From NCBI GenBank assembly GCA_963169105.1, contig OY720638.1:6744749-6808748 (forward strand): 64,000 nucleotides of DNA. Direction: 5' to 3'. The notes under the pieces were generated by a model, which was not told where the DNA came from, did not search any database, and saw only the letters and a program-made list of their open reading frames with translations. Shown piece by piece: positions 1 through 12,332 of this stretch; position 1 is the stretch's first letter; each line of letters starts with the position of its first letter. The stretch is from Ceriagrion tenellum (lineage: Eukaryota > Arthropoda > Insecta > Odonata > Coenagrionidae). Made by a program: the position numbers and the translations under genes.

Positions 1-2
1 GC

Positions 3-999
3 AACATTTCCATAGATGAGCCTTTTACATTGTGGAAGGGCAGTCTATCCTTCAAACAATATATTCCTCTGAAGGCATCTAAGTTTGGACTCAAGACCTA
101 CGAGCTTTGTGATGCAAATACCGGCTACTTATGGTCCTTTCTTGTGTAAACAGGTAAAGATACTGTATTCCCCTCGAAAATCATTCCAGATAACTCAAAC
201 AAGACAACAGCAATAGTTTTACACTCGGCAGAACCGCTGCTAAATCAAGGACACTGTATTTGGATGGACAATTTTTATAATTCTCCTGCTCTTGCAACAC
301 TACTGAAAAGTAAATACAAGACTGATTGTGTTGGAACTTAGAGGTTGAATAGAAAGGATGTCCCAAAGTATGTGAAGGAGAAGAAGCTGCAGAAGGACGA
401 AATATGTGGACAACATTCTGGGCCCGTAGCTGTTTTCAAATAGAGGGACAAAAAATTGTCTCGATGATCTCTACATTCCATAGTGACAAAATAAGAATGG
501 TATCCAAAGGCGAAAAAGAGACTCGAAAGCCTCTTTGTGTGTTAGACTACAACAAATTCATGGGTGGGGTGGATCTCAAGGACCAGTTATTGCATACGTA
601 CTTGATCGAAAGAAAACGCCATCACAAGTGGTATATGAAGTTATTTAGGAGACTATTGAATACAGCAATCCTAAATGCATATGTTATTCACAGGAAAAAT
701 ACAGATAAAAAATTGGACCACCTTTCATTTCGTGTGCAGCTGGTTGAAGGAATATTTTTGAAATATGCAACTGCATACAGGAAATGTGTACCTCATTAGA
801 CAATTTAGTGCCACCACTCACTGAGAGACATTTCCTGAAGAGGATTCCTGCTACTGGGAAGGAAGCAAACCCCCAAAAGAGATGTGCAGTATGTTCCAAG
901 CATGGGAGAAGAAGAGACAGCGTGTATTGGTGTGAAACATGTGCAGTGGGTTTGTGCTTGGATTGTTTTGAGCCTTATCACACGAAGCAGAATTACTAA
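3..999 (+). pseudogene. piggyBac (PGBD-like) transposase, C-terminal part, decayed
   Basis: The reading from base 3 follows the DDE_Tnp_1_7 catalytic core of piggyBac transposases, which cut and paste DNA at TTAA. Seen in order: the first-aspartate block (IDEPFTLWKGSLSFKQY), the second block around WMDNFYNS, the third block YNKFMGGVDLKDQ (about 550-585), and a C-terminal Cys-rich domain (about 870-985, CAVCS...CETC...CLDCF then YHTKQNY, stop near 999). All three catalytic Asp positions are recognisable. Breaks: in-frame stops near 148 (TAA), 340 (TAG) and 440 (TAG), a frameshift near 450-470, and another near 785. The N-terminal half lies left of the window. Wording around the motifs differs from the piggyBac copy at 8.2-9.8 kb, so this is a separate lineage. 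It is a dead copy. Confidence 0.88.
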
Positions 1000-1000
1000 G

Positions 1001-3460
1001 GTAAAGCCATTTGAATGTTTCCATACTAACGTTTTAAGAAAAAAAGTGAGTTTCTACATGAAATTATTGGATAATAATATCTCAGAGCGAAGGAAGTGGA
1101 CGAAGTTATGAATTTTCATGTTATCGAGACGGGTTATCATATCGAAAGTATCCTCATAATTATGACATCCAGAATACCATTTTACAAAATTTAAATACAT
1201 AATTATTGTAAAAATGCATTTTAAATATTAAAGATCACTTTATATTAACAAAAAAATTTTTTCATTTTAAACACTGAAAATTATCCCTTTTTTTTCAGAG
1301 AACGAGAAAAAATAAAAATAAATATTTATCCAAAGCGTTTAAAAAGTTAGTGAGTAATAATGCAATATCTTATGCTGGTTCACAAAAAGTTTTAACAATA
1401 ATGATAAAATATCTTGAAAGTTATTAATTATTGAATGATAGCACGTCGAAAAGGCGAATTCGTTTAAATCTCCTCCGGCCTGTGGGATGGGATTTAATTA
1501 AAGGTCCTCCGCCCTTGAGGGGTTAATTTCCTGGTTTGAACATTAATCTTTTATCTCCCCTTCAGAAAGGCGCTAACCAGGTTCCACACTATATTTTTCC
1601 TTTCATCCGTGTGACCTATACTTATTGAACTATAATGAATTGAAAACATAATAGTGTTTCAAATGCAGCTTTTTGTCCACCTTTTTGGAAGTTATATGTC
1701 TGAAGTCACACCTGCCATTCACCATAGGAGATACTGGCAAATTCTGTATTATTGTTTATTTTCTATTAATTTATTTTTATCCTCATGTCACTTTGTTGTG
1801 ATATCACGTCTTAGTTTCCAGAAGTATGTATTTTGGTATGCATCATTTTCCAATAGTTAAACAATTTCTAAGTATTTCATCAGCATGGAAGAGGGATACA
1901 TTGTGTGGAGTCAGACAATTGGTCTAAAGTCAATGCTTTAGCGATGATAAGAGTACTTATAGCAGTGACAAGTATACAGAGGCCAAATTACAAAATGTTA
2001 AACCACTTTGTTCAGTATTCACTCTGATTTATCAGACAAATGAACATATCAATAGTTTGCATGTAATTTAGTTGTAGTATTTCGACATTCATAGCAATAT
2101 GAGACCGAGGTGTATTGGAAAAATTAACATGCAAAATCCTTATTGCAGTTCTATGCGGAAAGATTACATCGATAGTGCAATAAGACATATGCGAGTCTCC
2201 GAGAAAGACATCGGGACTGCTACCGCTGAGGACTCTGCACGACAGGAGTGACGTCAGACCTGTCAAGACTCCCTTTTTCGGCAGCGCCATTGCATTTTTG
2301 ACAACTTTGAGAATGTTGATCTCTGGAACTACATATACTTAGGCCTTGGGTTTTTATGCATTGGACAAGATTCATCATCCCTAATTACCTCAATTTCAAT
2401 CAAAAAAATTCAAAAGTTCCCCATTTCTTCAAATTTAGGTTTCCCCCATTTACACTATTTTCCTTTGCCTTCAAAAACGTAAAAGACTGCCTTCACCCAA
2501 TGCTCCTTCAGGATTTATATGCTTGAAAATGTTACAGTTTTTGAGAGAGACAAGTCTGATTTTTTCAAAAAAGTTTCCCTCTTCTAATATCTAAGTTGTC
2601 AGGTTGTTGGATGGTACGTGGCAGTGACCCTTAAACTAACACTTATATGATCATTTTTCAAAGAAAATGTGTGAAAAACTTCTTCAATCACTCATGACCT
2701 TCAAAATTGGTGCATTACATTTTAACTCAAATTTTAGCCAACTTGACACTTGGGTAAGGTTGTGAAATTTTAAGCAAAATCACACCTGTGCCCAACACTG
2801 AGCATTTCAATGAATGGTCCATATAGTCTATTTTTGTGGCAATCAGCTTACAGTCCACGTGTCATTTTTCGTCAAACACACATTTGCCAGCCAGTATGAA
2901 ATTGAACTAAGTGTGCCTGAGACATTATTGCTGAATTAAGTACGACTTCACAACTGCAACACTTTAATGTTTAATGAGAGACAAATATCTAATAAAGCAA
3001 CTTGTTTACTAAGTGGTTGCTTATTGAAGTCTCTGTGGCATTGCTTCATGACTTGTGAATGATATTGACAACGTATGATTTGGTATAAAGAGCTTTTAAA
3101 TAAATTGGTGTTGTTACAGTGAATATTATTCCTGAATTGTAAAATATATCATTATTTTTATTGTAAATCAAACCATAATAATTGTACTAAATTAGAGCAG
3201 AATTTTCTGTTGAATTAATTTTGCCTGCCATGTTGTCAGCTGGATATTTTTGTAATAATCCTATTGCCTCTCTGTTGTAACAGCACAATATCATTTGTAC
3301 AACAAAAGTCAAATATTAAATATATGATTCCATATGACTAACTATTTTGAAAAAAAAAATGAAAAATAAAAATGTTCAAAAATAGCTTTCTTGCTCATAT
3401 TTCTTAATGCTCCTCAACAAATAAATTGCCCAGTAGAGTTAATTCAAAATGATTCTATTG
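1001..3460. other. AT-rich non-coding stretch
   Basis: No convincing gene on either strand. The first 500 bases are probably the 3' untranslated part of the piggyBac relic. A GAGGGG-TTAA at 1517-1526 could be its right terminus, since piggyBac ends read ...GGG-TTAA, but no partner terminus is in the window. The rest is AT-rich spacer. Confidence 0.4.
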
Positions 3461-3462
3461 TA

Positions 3463-3771
3463 CAGTAGACCCCCCCTTTACGATTCGGTTCCACTTACGA
3501 TGGATTCGACTTACGATCTGAGCTGATTTTTGCGCGCTTTCTAAAATTTCAAATTTCTCCGATTTTGTTTTAAATATCGATAGTGTTTTAAATAATTTTA
3601 ATCCAGGATATTTCGTATGCATTGGCTCTGTCGCATGCACTGAATGGATTGGCACTGATGCTCTTTAAACCGATTCCTCATCCGGAAATAATGCTGATTC
3701 AACATACGATGGAATTCGCTTTACGATTGTTCCTCCGGAACGGATTAATATTGTCAAGCGAGGGTCTACTG
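3463..3771. mobile_element. pogo/Tigger-type MITE with TA duplication
   Basis: The left end reads TA-CAGTAGACCCCCCC and the right end reads GAGGGTCTACTG-TA, giving inverted termini CAGTAGACCC. TA target-site copies lie at 3461-3462 and 3772-3773. Inside, TTTACGATTCGGTTCC, ACTTACGAT and CATACGATGGAATTCG are typical subterminal wording of Tc1/mariner pogo-like elements. It is about 309 bp with no coding capacity, so non-autonomous. Confidence 0.8.
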
Positions 3772-3773
3772 TA

Positions 3774-5479
3774 TACTATTTTACTGATTTGATTATATAA
3801 TAGGTAAATTTAAATGCTAGAGAAAATGAGTTAACATTTTTAATCTAACGAAGTACGAGTAAGTAAGAGCTTTGTTCAAAAACAGATTGCATTATAGGTT
3901 TTCTGAAAATATTCAATAAATTATTAGCAAATCTAGTATTTGAATATTAAAGGTATTTGGGTATTCAAGGTTTTTGATTATATTCGAATTTAAAAAAAAT
4001 CACTATTCATCCCATCTCCAGAAAATATTCCCAGAAAATAATAACCTCATTCAGGGGAGTGAAACATTACCTCCTCATTTCATAATAGCAATATTTCCCC
4101 CAAATGACTCAGCAATTAGCAGCAATCTTGTGAACGAAAGCTCACATAAAATTTCTTCTCTAAAATATATATTACGTAGCAATAGTAGTAGTCTCTCAGC
4201 TATCACCCCTTGCCGAGAGCAAATCTTCACCCAGATGCTTTATCAACAAGAAGCATATGGAGAATAATTAGAAACAATTTGGACGTGTTGGAAAAACAAA
4301 AATATTTTAAAGAGAAAGAATTCTCTGCAGGATGCCACATATGAGGTCTGAAGAAATTTACATAATCCGGGCGCCCACAAAAGTCACAATAAAAAATTCA
4401 AGTATAATTCCCGGTTTTCAAGGCTAAATTTTTAAAAATTTCCAGCCTATTTCATCGCGGTTTATATAAGAGCCAAAGTGATATTTTTCAAGTTTTACAA
4501 ATAATATGGATTTTCCTGGATAAACACAACCTAAAAAAATAGAGAATCAAATATATATAAATAATTAATAAAGAAAAAGTGGAAAAAACAAAGTAATAAA
4601 TTATGTTGTTAAATTGACAATAAATTACAAAATGGCATTTTAAAAAGAGTAAATCAGAAGTAGGCTTTGTTTACACACTGAATTAAGAATTGTTCTGCTT
4701 GAAATGTAAGGCAAAATAACAACAATGAATGATTATCTATAACGAAATGTCAATGTATTCAGATTACATTAGAACAATGCGACCATTCTACACATAATCG
4801 GCTACGAGAGGCCATAAAAAAAAAAAGAAATTACGTTCTCAAACCACATGGGAATTATACTTTCATGCACTATATTGCACCAAAGATAACTGCACACAAC
4901 CATTTAAAGTAGGAATAATAAATATTGCACTGAGATTAATAAATATAATAACATAAATACAATATACAATCAAACAAATATATGCATGGTAACACTAAAA
5001 AGGTTGCCACAACAAAAATATAATAGTTTGACACTGGAACTGAAATTAATAGGGGTACAACATCCTCAAAAATATGGATAAATAAAAATAAATTCTTAAA
5101 AGCCTGAGACTCAAATGTAAGCAAAGTTTTTACAAACTACAAATAATAAACGGATCAAAAGTATGTTCGTCTAACAGAATAAAATACAATGTTTTGTAGA
5201 TCTACAAAATAGCACACAAGTTACAGTAATTGAGGTAACATTAGTAAAGAAAACAAGCATTTTAATAATGTAGAGCACATCTAGTAAGGGCAACAAAGTT
5301 ATTAATAATTACGAATAAAGAAACATTGACAACATGAAAAACATTAAAATTACCCAGTCTATTTAATCAGCCTTTGATTACACCAGAAAATATATCCACC
5401 CATTCCACTTTTAAAACAAGTTTATTTTTGGCCAACCCTACCCTCCTGTCCTCCCTCACACTCAACCACTCGGGAGTGC
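3774..5479. other. AT-rich spacer
   Basis: No gene recognised. A segment near 4363-4445 (AATTCCCGGTTTTCAAGG and neighbours) shares wording with 11080-11165 and is probably a piece of a dispersed repeat whose ends I cannot define. Confidence 0.35.
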
Positions 5480-5487
5480 GTCTTGGG

Positions 5488-5973
5488 TAGGGTTGCAACG
5501 ATTAATCGGCAAGTAGACGATAATTCTGATACCAATTAATCGGTGTCGGCTATTTGGCCAATTAATCGGCTTTGATAATCGGCCAAGTTTTATTATCATA
5601 TTGCTGTAAAGTACAAGACTTTAAATGAAAATTATATATTTCTGATTGATCATCGGGTTGTTTTGGGGTCCCCTTAATTCTTGGCCACCCCGTGTGGATG
5701 CTGCAAGGATGTCTTCTAAGCCCCATCTTGCATTCAATTCTCACCATGGACCATACTAAGGACCAGTCCGAATACTGTTTCGTGAAGTTAGGCTCCCTCA
5801 ATACACTGTCTAAGGACACAATGGATGCTCCGGAAACAAAACGGTGAGTGGAGGGAGCGAGAGAGGCCAAAATAATGGCTGCCAGGCATTTAACTGTAGG
5901 TTGCTAATTATTGGCCGATAATGCTTGGCCGATTAATAAGTAATTGGCCATTTTGCTTATCGGTGCAACTCTA
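5488..5973. mobile_element. non-autonomous hAT element (MITE)
   Basis: The left end is TAGGGTTGCAACGATTAATC. The right end, read inverted, is TAGAGTTGCACCGATAAGC. The flanking 8-mers are GTCTTGGG (5480-5487) and GTCTTGAG (5974-5981), matching at 7 of 8 positions, as expected for an aged hAT target duplication. The interior repeats AATTAATCGGC and GGCCGATTAAT near both ends, which look like subterminal transposase-binding repeats. It has no coding region. Confidence 0.78.
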
Positions 5974-6040
5974 GTCTTGAGTTCTTGAGTGGCTCGTCCG
6001 GCCGCACGCTGCTACAAGCGACTGTGTGGCACGGCTAGCC

Positions 6041-6253
6041 TTTCTTGCGAGCTACTCCCTCAGAAATACCATTTATTTTGAGACAATATTCTATTGATAA
6101 ATATGCTATAAATTGTAAAGTTTATAATTTATTTTATTGAAAATTTCTATATATCTAGGTTAATATTTTCCAATTATAATTTGTTGTTATTAATCCCTCA
6201 TTTCTTATTATTGAACAGTGTTATTAACAATTATAAAAAGTTTGCAAATTATA
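6041..6253. repeat. direct repeat copy 1, matches piggyBac terminal region
   Basis: Almost identical over about 213 bp to 7660-7872, which lies just inside the left terminus of the piggyBac element at 7639-10453. This copy lacks the TTAACCC terminus, so it is probably a truncated second copy of that element's end or the product of local duplication. Confidence 0.9.
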
Positions 6254-7638
6254 TTCTTGTGACAATAAATGTTATTGTCACCAATATACGGTATGTTACC
6301 ATGAAGTTTTGTTATGATATTACGTTGTAACGCCAAAAATAGTGGTTCAATAAAGATAAAACTAACTAAACATGATATCTTGAAATGTAAGGTTTATTAA
6401 TAACTACCATTTAGAGCTCATCCTATAAGAAATACGTCGAAATAAACGATTTTATCTAATGATGATAGGTGAACCCGAAAACTCGCATTCGCTTGGGATC
6501 TTTTCAGGTAAGTTGGGACATTAAATTACTTAACAGCACATATTCAATCATTTTTATTTACTCACAAACATTGCACTAACTTTTGAATTGGATATATTGC
6601 AAGGTGCACGCCCCAAATGTAACAATCATCAAAATACGAGTTATGTTTGGTCTTCATTTGGCCCACCATTTTTTTGGACTTGTAAGAGTCTTTGGTTAGG
6701 GATATCCGAGTAAGCCATCCGCCTTGTGAAAACGTCATGTGACATGTAACTAGTAGACTTGTAGCTCTGAGAAACAGCCCCCTGGTTGATACTTTGAGAG
6801 CAGGCTTAGCATAAAGAAATTGAACTCCTGAGGTGCGATCTCTAATTGCTGAATAATTGATACACGCCCGCTATCTTGAAGTGAGTCTTGGAAGTTGATA
6901 AAACGTGAAGCAAATGTTGGCGATCTGCATGGTCGTATTCCTCACAATTAGTGGAAGGACTGCTTACAATATGCATGCACTCGCGCACTTACGTGGCTGT
7001 ACAGATTTGTGAATAAATGCAACAAATTAGAGCACGGGCTCTTTTGCGGCCACGCTTTCATGATTTACTAATTTTGCATGTTTACATGATGATAAATTTT
7101 GATTTTATTATTGTTGAGAGAAATTTAAAGGTGACACTTTTCTCTCTTCGTCACCTCATTTATTCATTCATCATATATTTCATTTTTTAAAGATTATTCA
7201 ATTTTTTTTGCTCACTTTGTCCCTAGCAATTCATTGTTCCAAGGTAGTTCTACTGGTGTCGGACACCAACGAACCAGGTCGAGAGGGAGACAGGTAGCAG
7301 TAGGATCACCCCGAAGGAGCTCATACCGCAACCTTGTGACCCTCAAAAATGTTAATGAAGAACACATTCATACTTCAACACGTGCAGAGATATGCATCGA
7401 GTAAACACCACTCAATGTGTCGCGATCTTTAATTTAAATGCTTACTGATGGCAAATGAACAGAAATAACATTCAAATACCCCCAGTAGATATAATAATAT
7501 GTGCGCGAATGCATTGGAACGGAACGCATTGCGCATCTGTGAATAAGGTTCACCTATGATTGTTCCATAAATTGACAGCATTTTTACTCCACGTAAGCAA
7601 TAGAAAACAATGGTGGACGGCGAAATGTTTTGGAGAAA
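6254..7638. other. spacer without recognised gene
   Basis: AT-rich sequence with scattered short GC-richer pieces. No supported coding region, RNA gene or terminal repeat was found on either strand. Confidence 0.35.
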
Positions 7639-7642
7639 TTAA

Positions 7643-7655
7643 CCCATTGGCTTAC
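7643..7655 (+). repeat. piggyBac left terminal inverted repeat (13 bp)
   Basis: CCCATTGGCTTAC directly follows TTAA and is the exact reverse complement of 10437-10449. Confidence 0.93.
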
Positions 7656-7659
7656 CATT

Positions 7660-7872
7660 TTTCTTGCGAGCTACTCCCTCAGAAATACCATTTATTTTGA
7701 GACAATATTCTATTGATAAATATGCTATAAATTGTAAAGTTTATAATTTATTTTATTGAAAATTTCTATATATCTAGGTTAATATTTTGCCAATTATAAT
7801 TTGTTGTTATTAATCCCTCATTTCTTATTATTGAAGTGTTATTAACAATTATAAAAAGTTTGCAAAATTATA
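7660..7872. repeat. direct repeat copy 2 inside piggyBac left end
   Basis: Matches 6041-6253 with only a few single-base differences and small indels (for example TTTTCCAA versus TTTTGCCAA, TTGAACAGTG versus TTGAAGTG). It lies just inside the left terminus of the piggyBac element. Confidence 0.9.
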
Positions 7873-8196
7873 AACAAATTTTGTGTGTGCATATTTTTAA
7901 AAATAATTTTAATTTATTATAGTATTCTTATTGTAAACTATGTCTTCTTTCATTCTTGAGAGTCGGATTGAAATGCACCAAAGGGTTCTGGAGATATTTA
8001 AAAATGTATCTGGTAAAATTCTGAAGAAAAAAGCAGTTTTTACCGTCATTGGCATTTTATCCCAAACTTGAATAGCTTCTTTCAATATTTTTTTATTTTT
8101 CTTAAATTTCACTAGACCTTTAATCTTATCATTGGAAACTATATGAAAATGTAATATAATTGCAAATTCTTCATGAACAAATCGTCAGTTTTACCT

Positions 8197-9807
8197 TTAG
8201 GTTGATTTCGTATGATGAAGTTTGAAGCAAGCTGGTAGGTGAAGGGCAACATGGCATTCTTCGCACTCCCACCTGGTTTCGCTCTCCTTTCCTCTTATTT
8301 TGCACACCATGCATTTACGCGATGGATTTTTCTTCACTGGATTTGGCAGGATATGAATTGGGAAATGCCCCCAATTTGCCACCTGGAATCTCATGGGTGA
8401 GGGGTCTGATACTTGTCGCCCACGTCTTTTACAGTCCGGCATTGTCACATTTTCCAGAATTTTTTCTGCTAAATTTTCTCTGAAGTCATCAAATTGAATC
8501 TTCTTGCCTGTTGTTTTCTTATATAATACATAAGTATTGAATAAAACCATATCCATGTTTTATGATGGATTCTTTAGTTCTTACTGATTTCTTTCCAGTA
8601 TCAGTCATTTCCAAGGCCTTGTGGTTTGTTGTTAGTGCATGCACATCTTTTATATCTCTCCATTTCACAGCTGCGATTCCATTGCAATCAACTATTTTTG
8701 CCTCCCCTTTCTTCAACTGTATATTTTTGAATTCTGCCAGCATATTCCTTCGATTTATTCTAACTGTGCCTAAGGCATTAGTTTTCTCCTCAATCAACTC
8801 AAGGAATAGATCAGGTGATGTAACCAATTATCTAATGCCACAGTGTAACCCTTGCGAAAGTAGGGATGCAAAAGTTCTAATACTGTTGCAGCACTAGAAG
8901 GAATTTCCTTTGCTCCGGACGGTTTTTTTCCAGTGTAAATAGAATATTGTAGGCAGTACCCTGATGAGCTCTCACATATCTTGTAAAACTCTATACCAAA
9001 TCGAGGGCATTTACTTGGGTTATACTGGACATAGCAGAGCCTGCCACGAAACTTCATCAGGCTTTCATCCACGGCAAGATTTCTCTCCAGAATGTACATG
9101 GCTCTAAATTTTTTAATAGCATAATCGATCACTGGAGATATCTTTTTCAGCCAATCATTTCCATCCAATTTTGAATTATCAACAAAATGCAGGAATTTTG
9201 ATAACAACAAAAAACGCTTATATGGCATTACCCAGCCGAAAAAAAGGAGTTTCTGTCAAGTTGCATGGTCTCCAGTATTTTTGAAGCTTATTTTTTTTCA
9301 CTTGTGCCATTAGCACACACAAGGAGAAATAGGCCTGAATCTCATCTGTAGTTTTTTCAAACCACCCTTTCGTAAGATCACTTTTTCTATTTTTGTCGGA
9401 GTTCAAAAAGGCATCTGCATACTTGCTGGTTTCAGTTGCGATGAGTTCCCAAAAATCACCTTCAAGAATCTGGAAGAAAAAGTCTCTTTCACTAGGATTG
9501 TTTCCCACGCTTCTGTGAATTCTTTCATTTATGCCAGGTTTACCAGACAATCTAAATTCTTTCACACACTGGTTGTTTTTACACCAATGCCAAATGTTTT
9601 CTACCTTTTGCCTTTTTTGGAACCGCCGGACAAACACTGCCTTCATTTTCGCTGCAAAATTCTGCAGTCTTCACTACTCAAAAGAGTTTCTGAACAGTCA
9701 GAATTATCCATGTCACTTTCTTCACTATCCCTAACACTGATGTCACTATCAAAAAGGAATTTTTCTACATCATTGTCCATAAAAATCTTGCCCCTTTTGC
9801 TGGCCAT
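8197..9807 (-). pseudogene. piggyBac transposase (PGBD4-like), frameshifted, catalytic segment deleted
   Basis: Read right to left, overlapping frames follow one piggyBac transposase. It starts at MASKRGKIF (9807; an in-frame ATG at 9852 is less like the family). The N-terminal DDE_Tnp_1_7 region ends with TPFFRLGNAIMPYKRF near 9220. The first catalytic block is NLAVDESLMKFRGRL (about 9060) and the second is YTVALDNW (about 8840). KTNALGTVRINRRNM and VDCNGIAAVKWRD follow, then MVLFNTYVLYKK and a C-terminal Cys/His domain (CMVCK...CEEC...CF). Frame changes occur near 9645, 9225, 8820 and 8555. Between KESIIKHG and MVLFN the family normally has about 50-60 residues including the MGGVD motif; these are missing at about 8555-8560, so the third catalytic Asp is deleted and the enzyme cannot be active. 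Confidence 0.9.
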
Positions 9808-10436
9808 TGCTTCGGGGGGAGCGTGAGTATACATGGCCTCGAGCGCGAGCATCCGTGGCTGTGGCGGCAGGAATACTGGCTGCCAACTAATGTGTATTTA
9901 CAGAAGAGCACGACTTCATTCAGTAATTCTATTCTCTTTGTTGATGTAGCAGCGAATAGGAAGAGGTGAAAGGCAACATTTTTGTGGCAACAGAAAAGAT
10001 TGTATTACCTTTTACATAGTAACAAGCTCACTGAAGATGAAGATATTGGGTATCTTTCGTTTACGTTTAGCAGATGGCATTCATCATGTGTACAAAGTGA
10101 AATATTGCTTCCTTTGTATTATATTGGCTATGAATAGGTGCGTCAACAATACTTTGTCTAATAGGAGGAGGATGGGAGAAAAAGGAAACAAAGTAAGCAA
10201 GTGCTGAATGTGCATTGGGTTCACGATAAACGGAGACGGCGTGATGAAAATTCTTTGGAACCATTTAGTATATACAAGAATGAAATATGAACTGCAATAT
10301 AATAACAGCATCGGAATATGTATTAGGAGAACATAAAAGCAATAAAGAACATAAATTATCAATCTATCCGACATTTGTACTCCAATAGAAGGTTGGAAAA
10401 AAAATATATATACGAGACCGGCGAATCACCGTCTTT

Positions 10437-10449
10437 GTAAGCCAATGGG
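10437..10449 (-). repeat. piggyBac right terminal inverted repeat (13 bp)
   Basis: GTAAGCCAATGGG followed by TTAA; perfect inverted partner of 7643-7655. Confidence 0.93.
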
Positions 10450-10453
10450 TTAA

Positions 10454-11116
10454 TGGAATGGGAGAAAAAACAACATGGGTTGTAAAGTAATGCTTACATT
10501 TAAAGGAATTAATATCGCTTAAGGTAATTGTTTATGAATCATGTCTGTGCCTTAGCCCGATTTCAGACTGTGCGCTGCTGTGCCACTGTATGCTCGGCTT
10601 GTCTGCGTGTCTGCTCGTCGGCGTGACTGCCACTTCACTGTCACAGTCAAATTCAGACTGTGAAGCTCACAAATTTAACTCAGTATTAGGATGCATACTC
10701 AATCTTTGTTTTGAACCTCGTATTTCATGGAGTCAGTCTTCATGGATCAACTAGCACCATAGATATCAACAGCGTGGACGCCTCATCGGAGCACCGCTGC
10801 ACGCCACCAAAAAAATATGCCACGACGCCGCCACTAACAAATACTACAGCACCTTTTTGTCCAATGCGCAGTTAATGAGGGTAAAAGGACACATGATGCT
10901 GATATTACAATGAGCCTAACCAAGTTCAAGTCTTCGATTTACATATTATTACCAACGCTAAGTCCATTACACCATGTACAGTTATCAAACAACATATTTT
11001 AAGGCTTTCGCAGTTGAATTAAAATATAAAATAAGGATTTTTCTCCTTGAAATGATAATTTTAAAAATTTCCGCATTTACCAGAAATTCCCGAATAATTC
11101 ACGGAAATTTCCCAGA
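10454..11116. other. spacer with a partial dispersed repeat
   Basis: No gene seen. TTCAGACTGTG occurs twice (about 10563 and 10651). At 11040-11165 repeated CCCGAATAAT and AATTTCC wording ends in GGTCCGTGGACACCCTGC. It resembles the end of an unidentified repeat also hinted at near 4363-4445. Confidence 0.35.
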
Positions 11117-11850
11117 TCAGAAAATTCCCGAATAATTTCCGGTTTTCAAGGGTCCGTGGACACCCTGCAAACCTTCCAAGTTCCATCTGTTTATCCTCTT
11201 ACTTTTACTAAGCCTTTTGAATCTATGATTACATATCATCATAACTAAATTTAGATCCAAGTCTGCATCAGCCCCTAGATAGCTCCGCAAATTGTTCACA
11301 ATATTCCTGAATCTTTTCTGAACCATGATGTAATGAGTTTCATATTTCCCACGGACTCCTGCCATTTCCCAAGTGTACTTAAGATGGTGTTAAAACCAGG
11401 TTTTTGTCACTACCAATTTATTTCTCCAACAAAATTAAACTTTCTTCTCACCACGATCATTTGTCATTCCTAATCCATACCCTCCCACTTCATACCCATC
11501 TCTCCCTTCCTCCACTACTGCATTCCAGTTGCCCATTACTATAAAGTCTCTCTTGTCAAGGAACTCTCTGATTATCCCCTCAAGCTGTTTATACACGCCA
11601 TCCACCTCTTCCTTCAAATGAATGCTTGTCAGCATGTACACCTGGACTATTACAAAATGTATTGGGCATACTTTTATTTCTACCACTAGTGCGCTGTCGC
11701 TATGTTCAATATTTACTTCCCTCAATCCCAAGTTTGCAGTCAATACATTGACTCTCATCCCCACCACTATAGATTACTCTGTAACTATCACTCCAGTTGT
11801 CTCCAATGTCCTTCCATCCCTCCTTGCACAGCCCAAGGCATACACATTCC
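11117..11850 (-). pseudogene. RTE-type LINE endonuclease fragment
   Basis: On the minus strand, pieces of an apurinic-type endonuclease domain run in order: a WSDSYRVIYSGGDES-like start (about 11780), then an open stretch from 11767 containing FIVMGNWNAVVEEGRDG and GLGMTNDRGEK (GDxN-like motif with D changed to N), and finally HYIMVQKRFRNIVNN and LDLNLVMMICN from about 11340. This matches the endonuclease of RTE/BovB-type LINEs (often annotated as craniofacial development protein 2-like), which nicks target DNA to prime reverse transcription. The reverse transcriptase part is absent and frame changes separate the pieces. It is a dead fragment in opposite orientation to the RTE copy at 35.8-40.6 kb. 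Confidence 0.8.
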
Positions 11851-11857
11851 TGGTCTA

Positions 11858-11945
11858 GGACAACTCGGCGCAACTGTTTTGGCAAGAGAACGTTTTGGCG
11901 CAGGCCGTTTGAGTCCAGGGACGTTTCAGTTATCACTGGGCTAGT
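11858..11945. repeat. GCGCCAAAACG-type module, inverted partner of 14040-14130
   Basis: Contains GTTTTGGCGCAGGCCGTTTG and CAGGGACG. The reverse complement of 14040-14130 contains TTTTGGCGCATGTCGTTTGG and CAGGGATG. The two modules face each other about 2.2 kb apart and could be ends of one element or two pieces of a dispersed repeat. No target duplication was identified. Confidence 0.5.
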
Positions 11946-12179
11946 AACGATTCTTTCATGTTTTATGACTAGAATTAATTTTGTAATTAATGGTTATTTT
12001 TCCACTGTTTTTTTATGATAAAGCATGTTGTTCCATTGTAATAAGTAAATGCTGCTATATTTCCATTGAATAATACACATTTTTCCAATTTTTCGAAATT
12101 ATATTTTTAATCAAAATTAATTGCCCAAAAACGAGGTGCACGTCTCACACGGGGCGCGTGGTACATGAGAATATATGGT

Positions 12180-12332
12180 ATTTCTCTTATTACTTTGTCA
12201 AAAATATTAAAAAATCGGGAGAAAATTGAAAAATCTAGTCGGCTTGTGACTTTTGGAGTTAATCACAAAAAATTCCACCGCTCTAAATATGCGGATATTG
12301 AGGATGCTGTGTTTAAAAAGTTGTGGCATTGA
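12180..12332 (+). pseudogene. pogo/Tigger transposase N-terminal (CENP-B-like) fragment
   Basis: An open reading of about 50 codons contains TLSKILKNREKIEKS (the CENP-B type helix-turn-helix) and KYADIEDAVFKKLW (start of the second DNA-binding helix domain), ending at TGA 12330-12332. This is the DNA-binding half of pogo-class transposases. The start of the domain and the entire DDE/D half are missing. It is a fragment unrelated in position to the longer copy at 18.9 kb. Confidence 0.7.

Larger units (their letters stand above)
7639..10453 (-). mobile_element. piggyBac-family DNA transposon, near full length
   Basis: Bounded by TTAA at 7639-7642 and 10450-10453, immediately inside which lie perfect 13-bp terminal inverted repeats: CCCATTGGCTTAC (7643-7655) and GTAAGCCAATGGG (10437-10449). 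TTAA duplication with short CCC...GGG ends is diagnostic of the piggyBac superfamily. The element is about 2.8 kb and carries one degenerate transposase gene on the minus strand. It is non-functional because of the coding lesions, though its ends look intact and could still be recognised by a related transposase. Confidence 0.93.

Noticed and set aside
1509..1526. Right terminus of the first piggyBac relic (GAGGGG-TTAA)
   Set aside because: Plausible, but the matching left terminus is outside the window and short G-run plus TTAA is common in AT-rich DNA.
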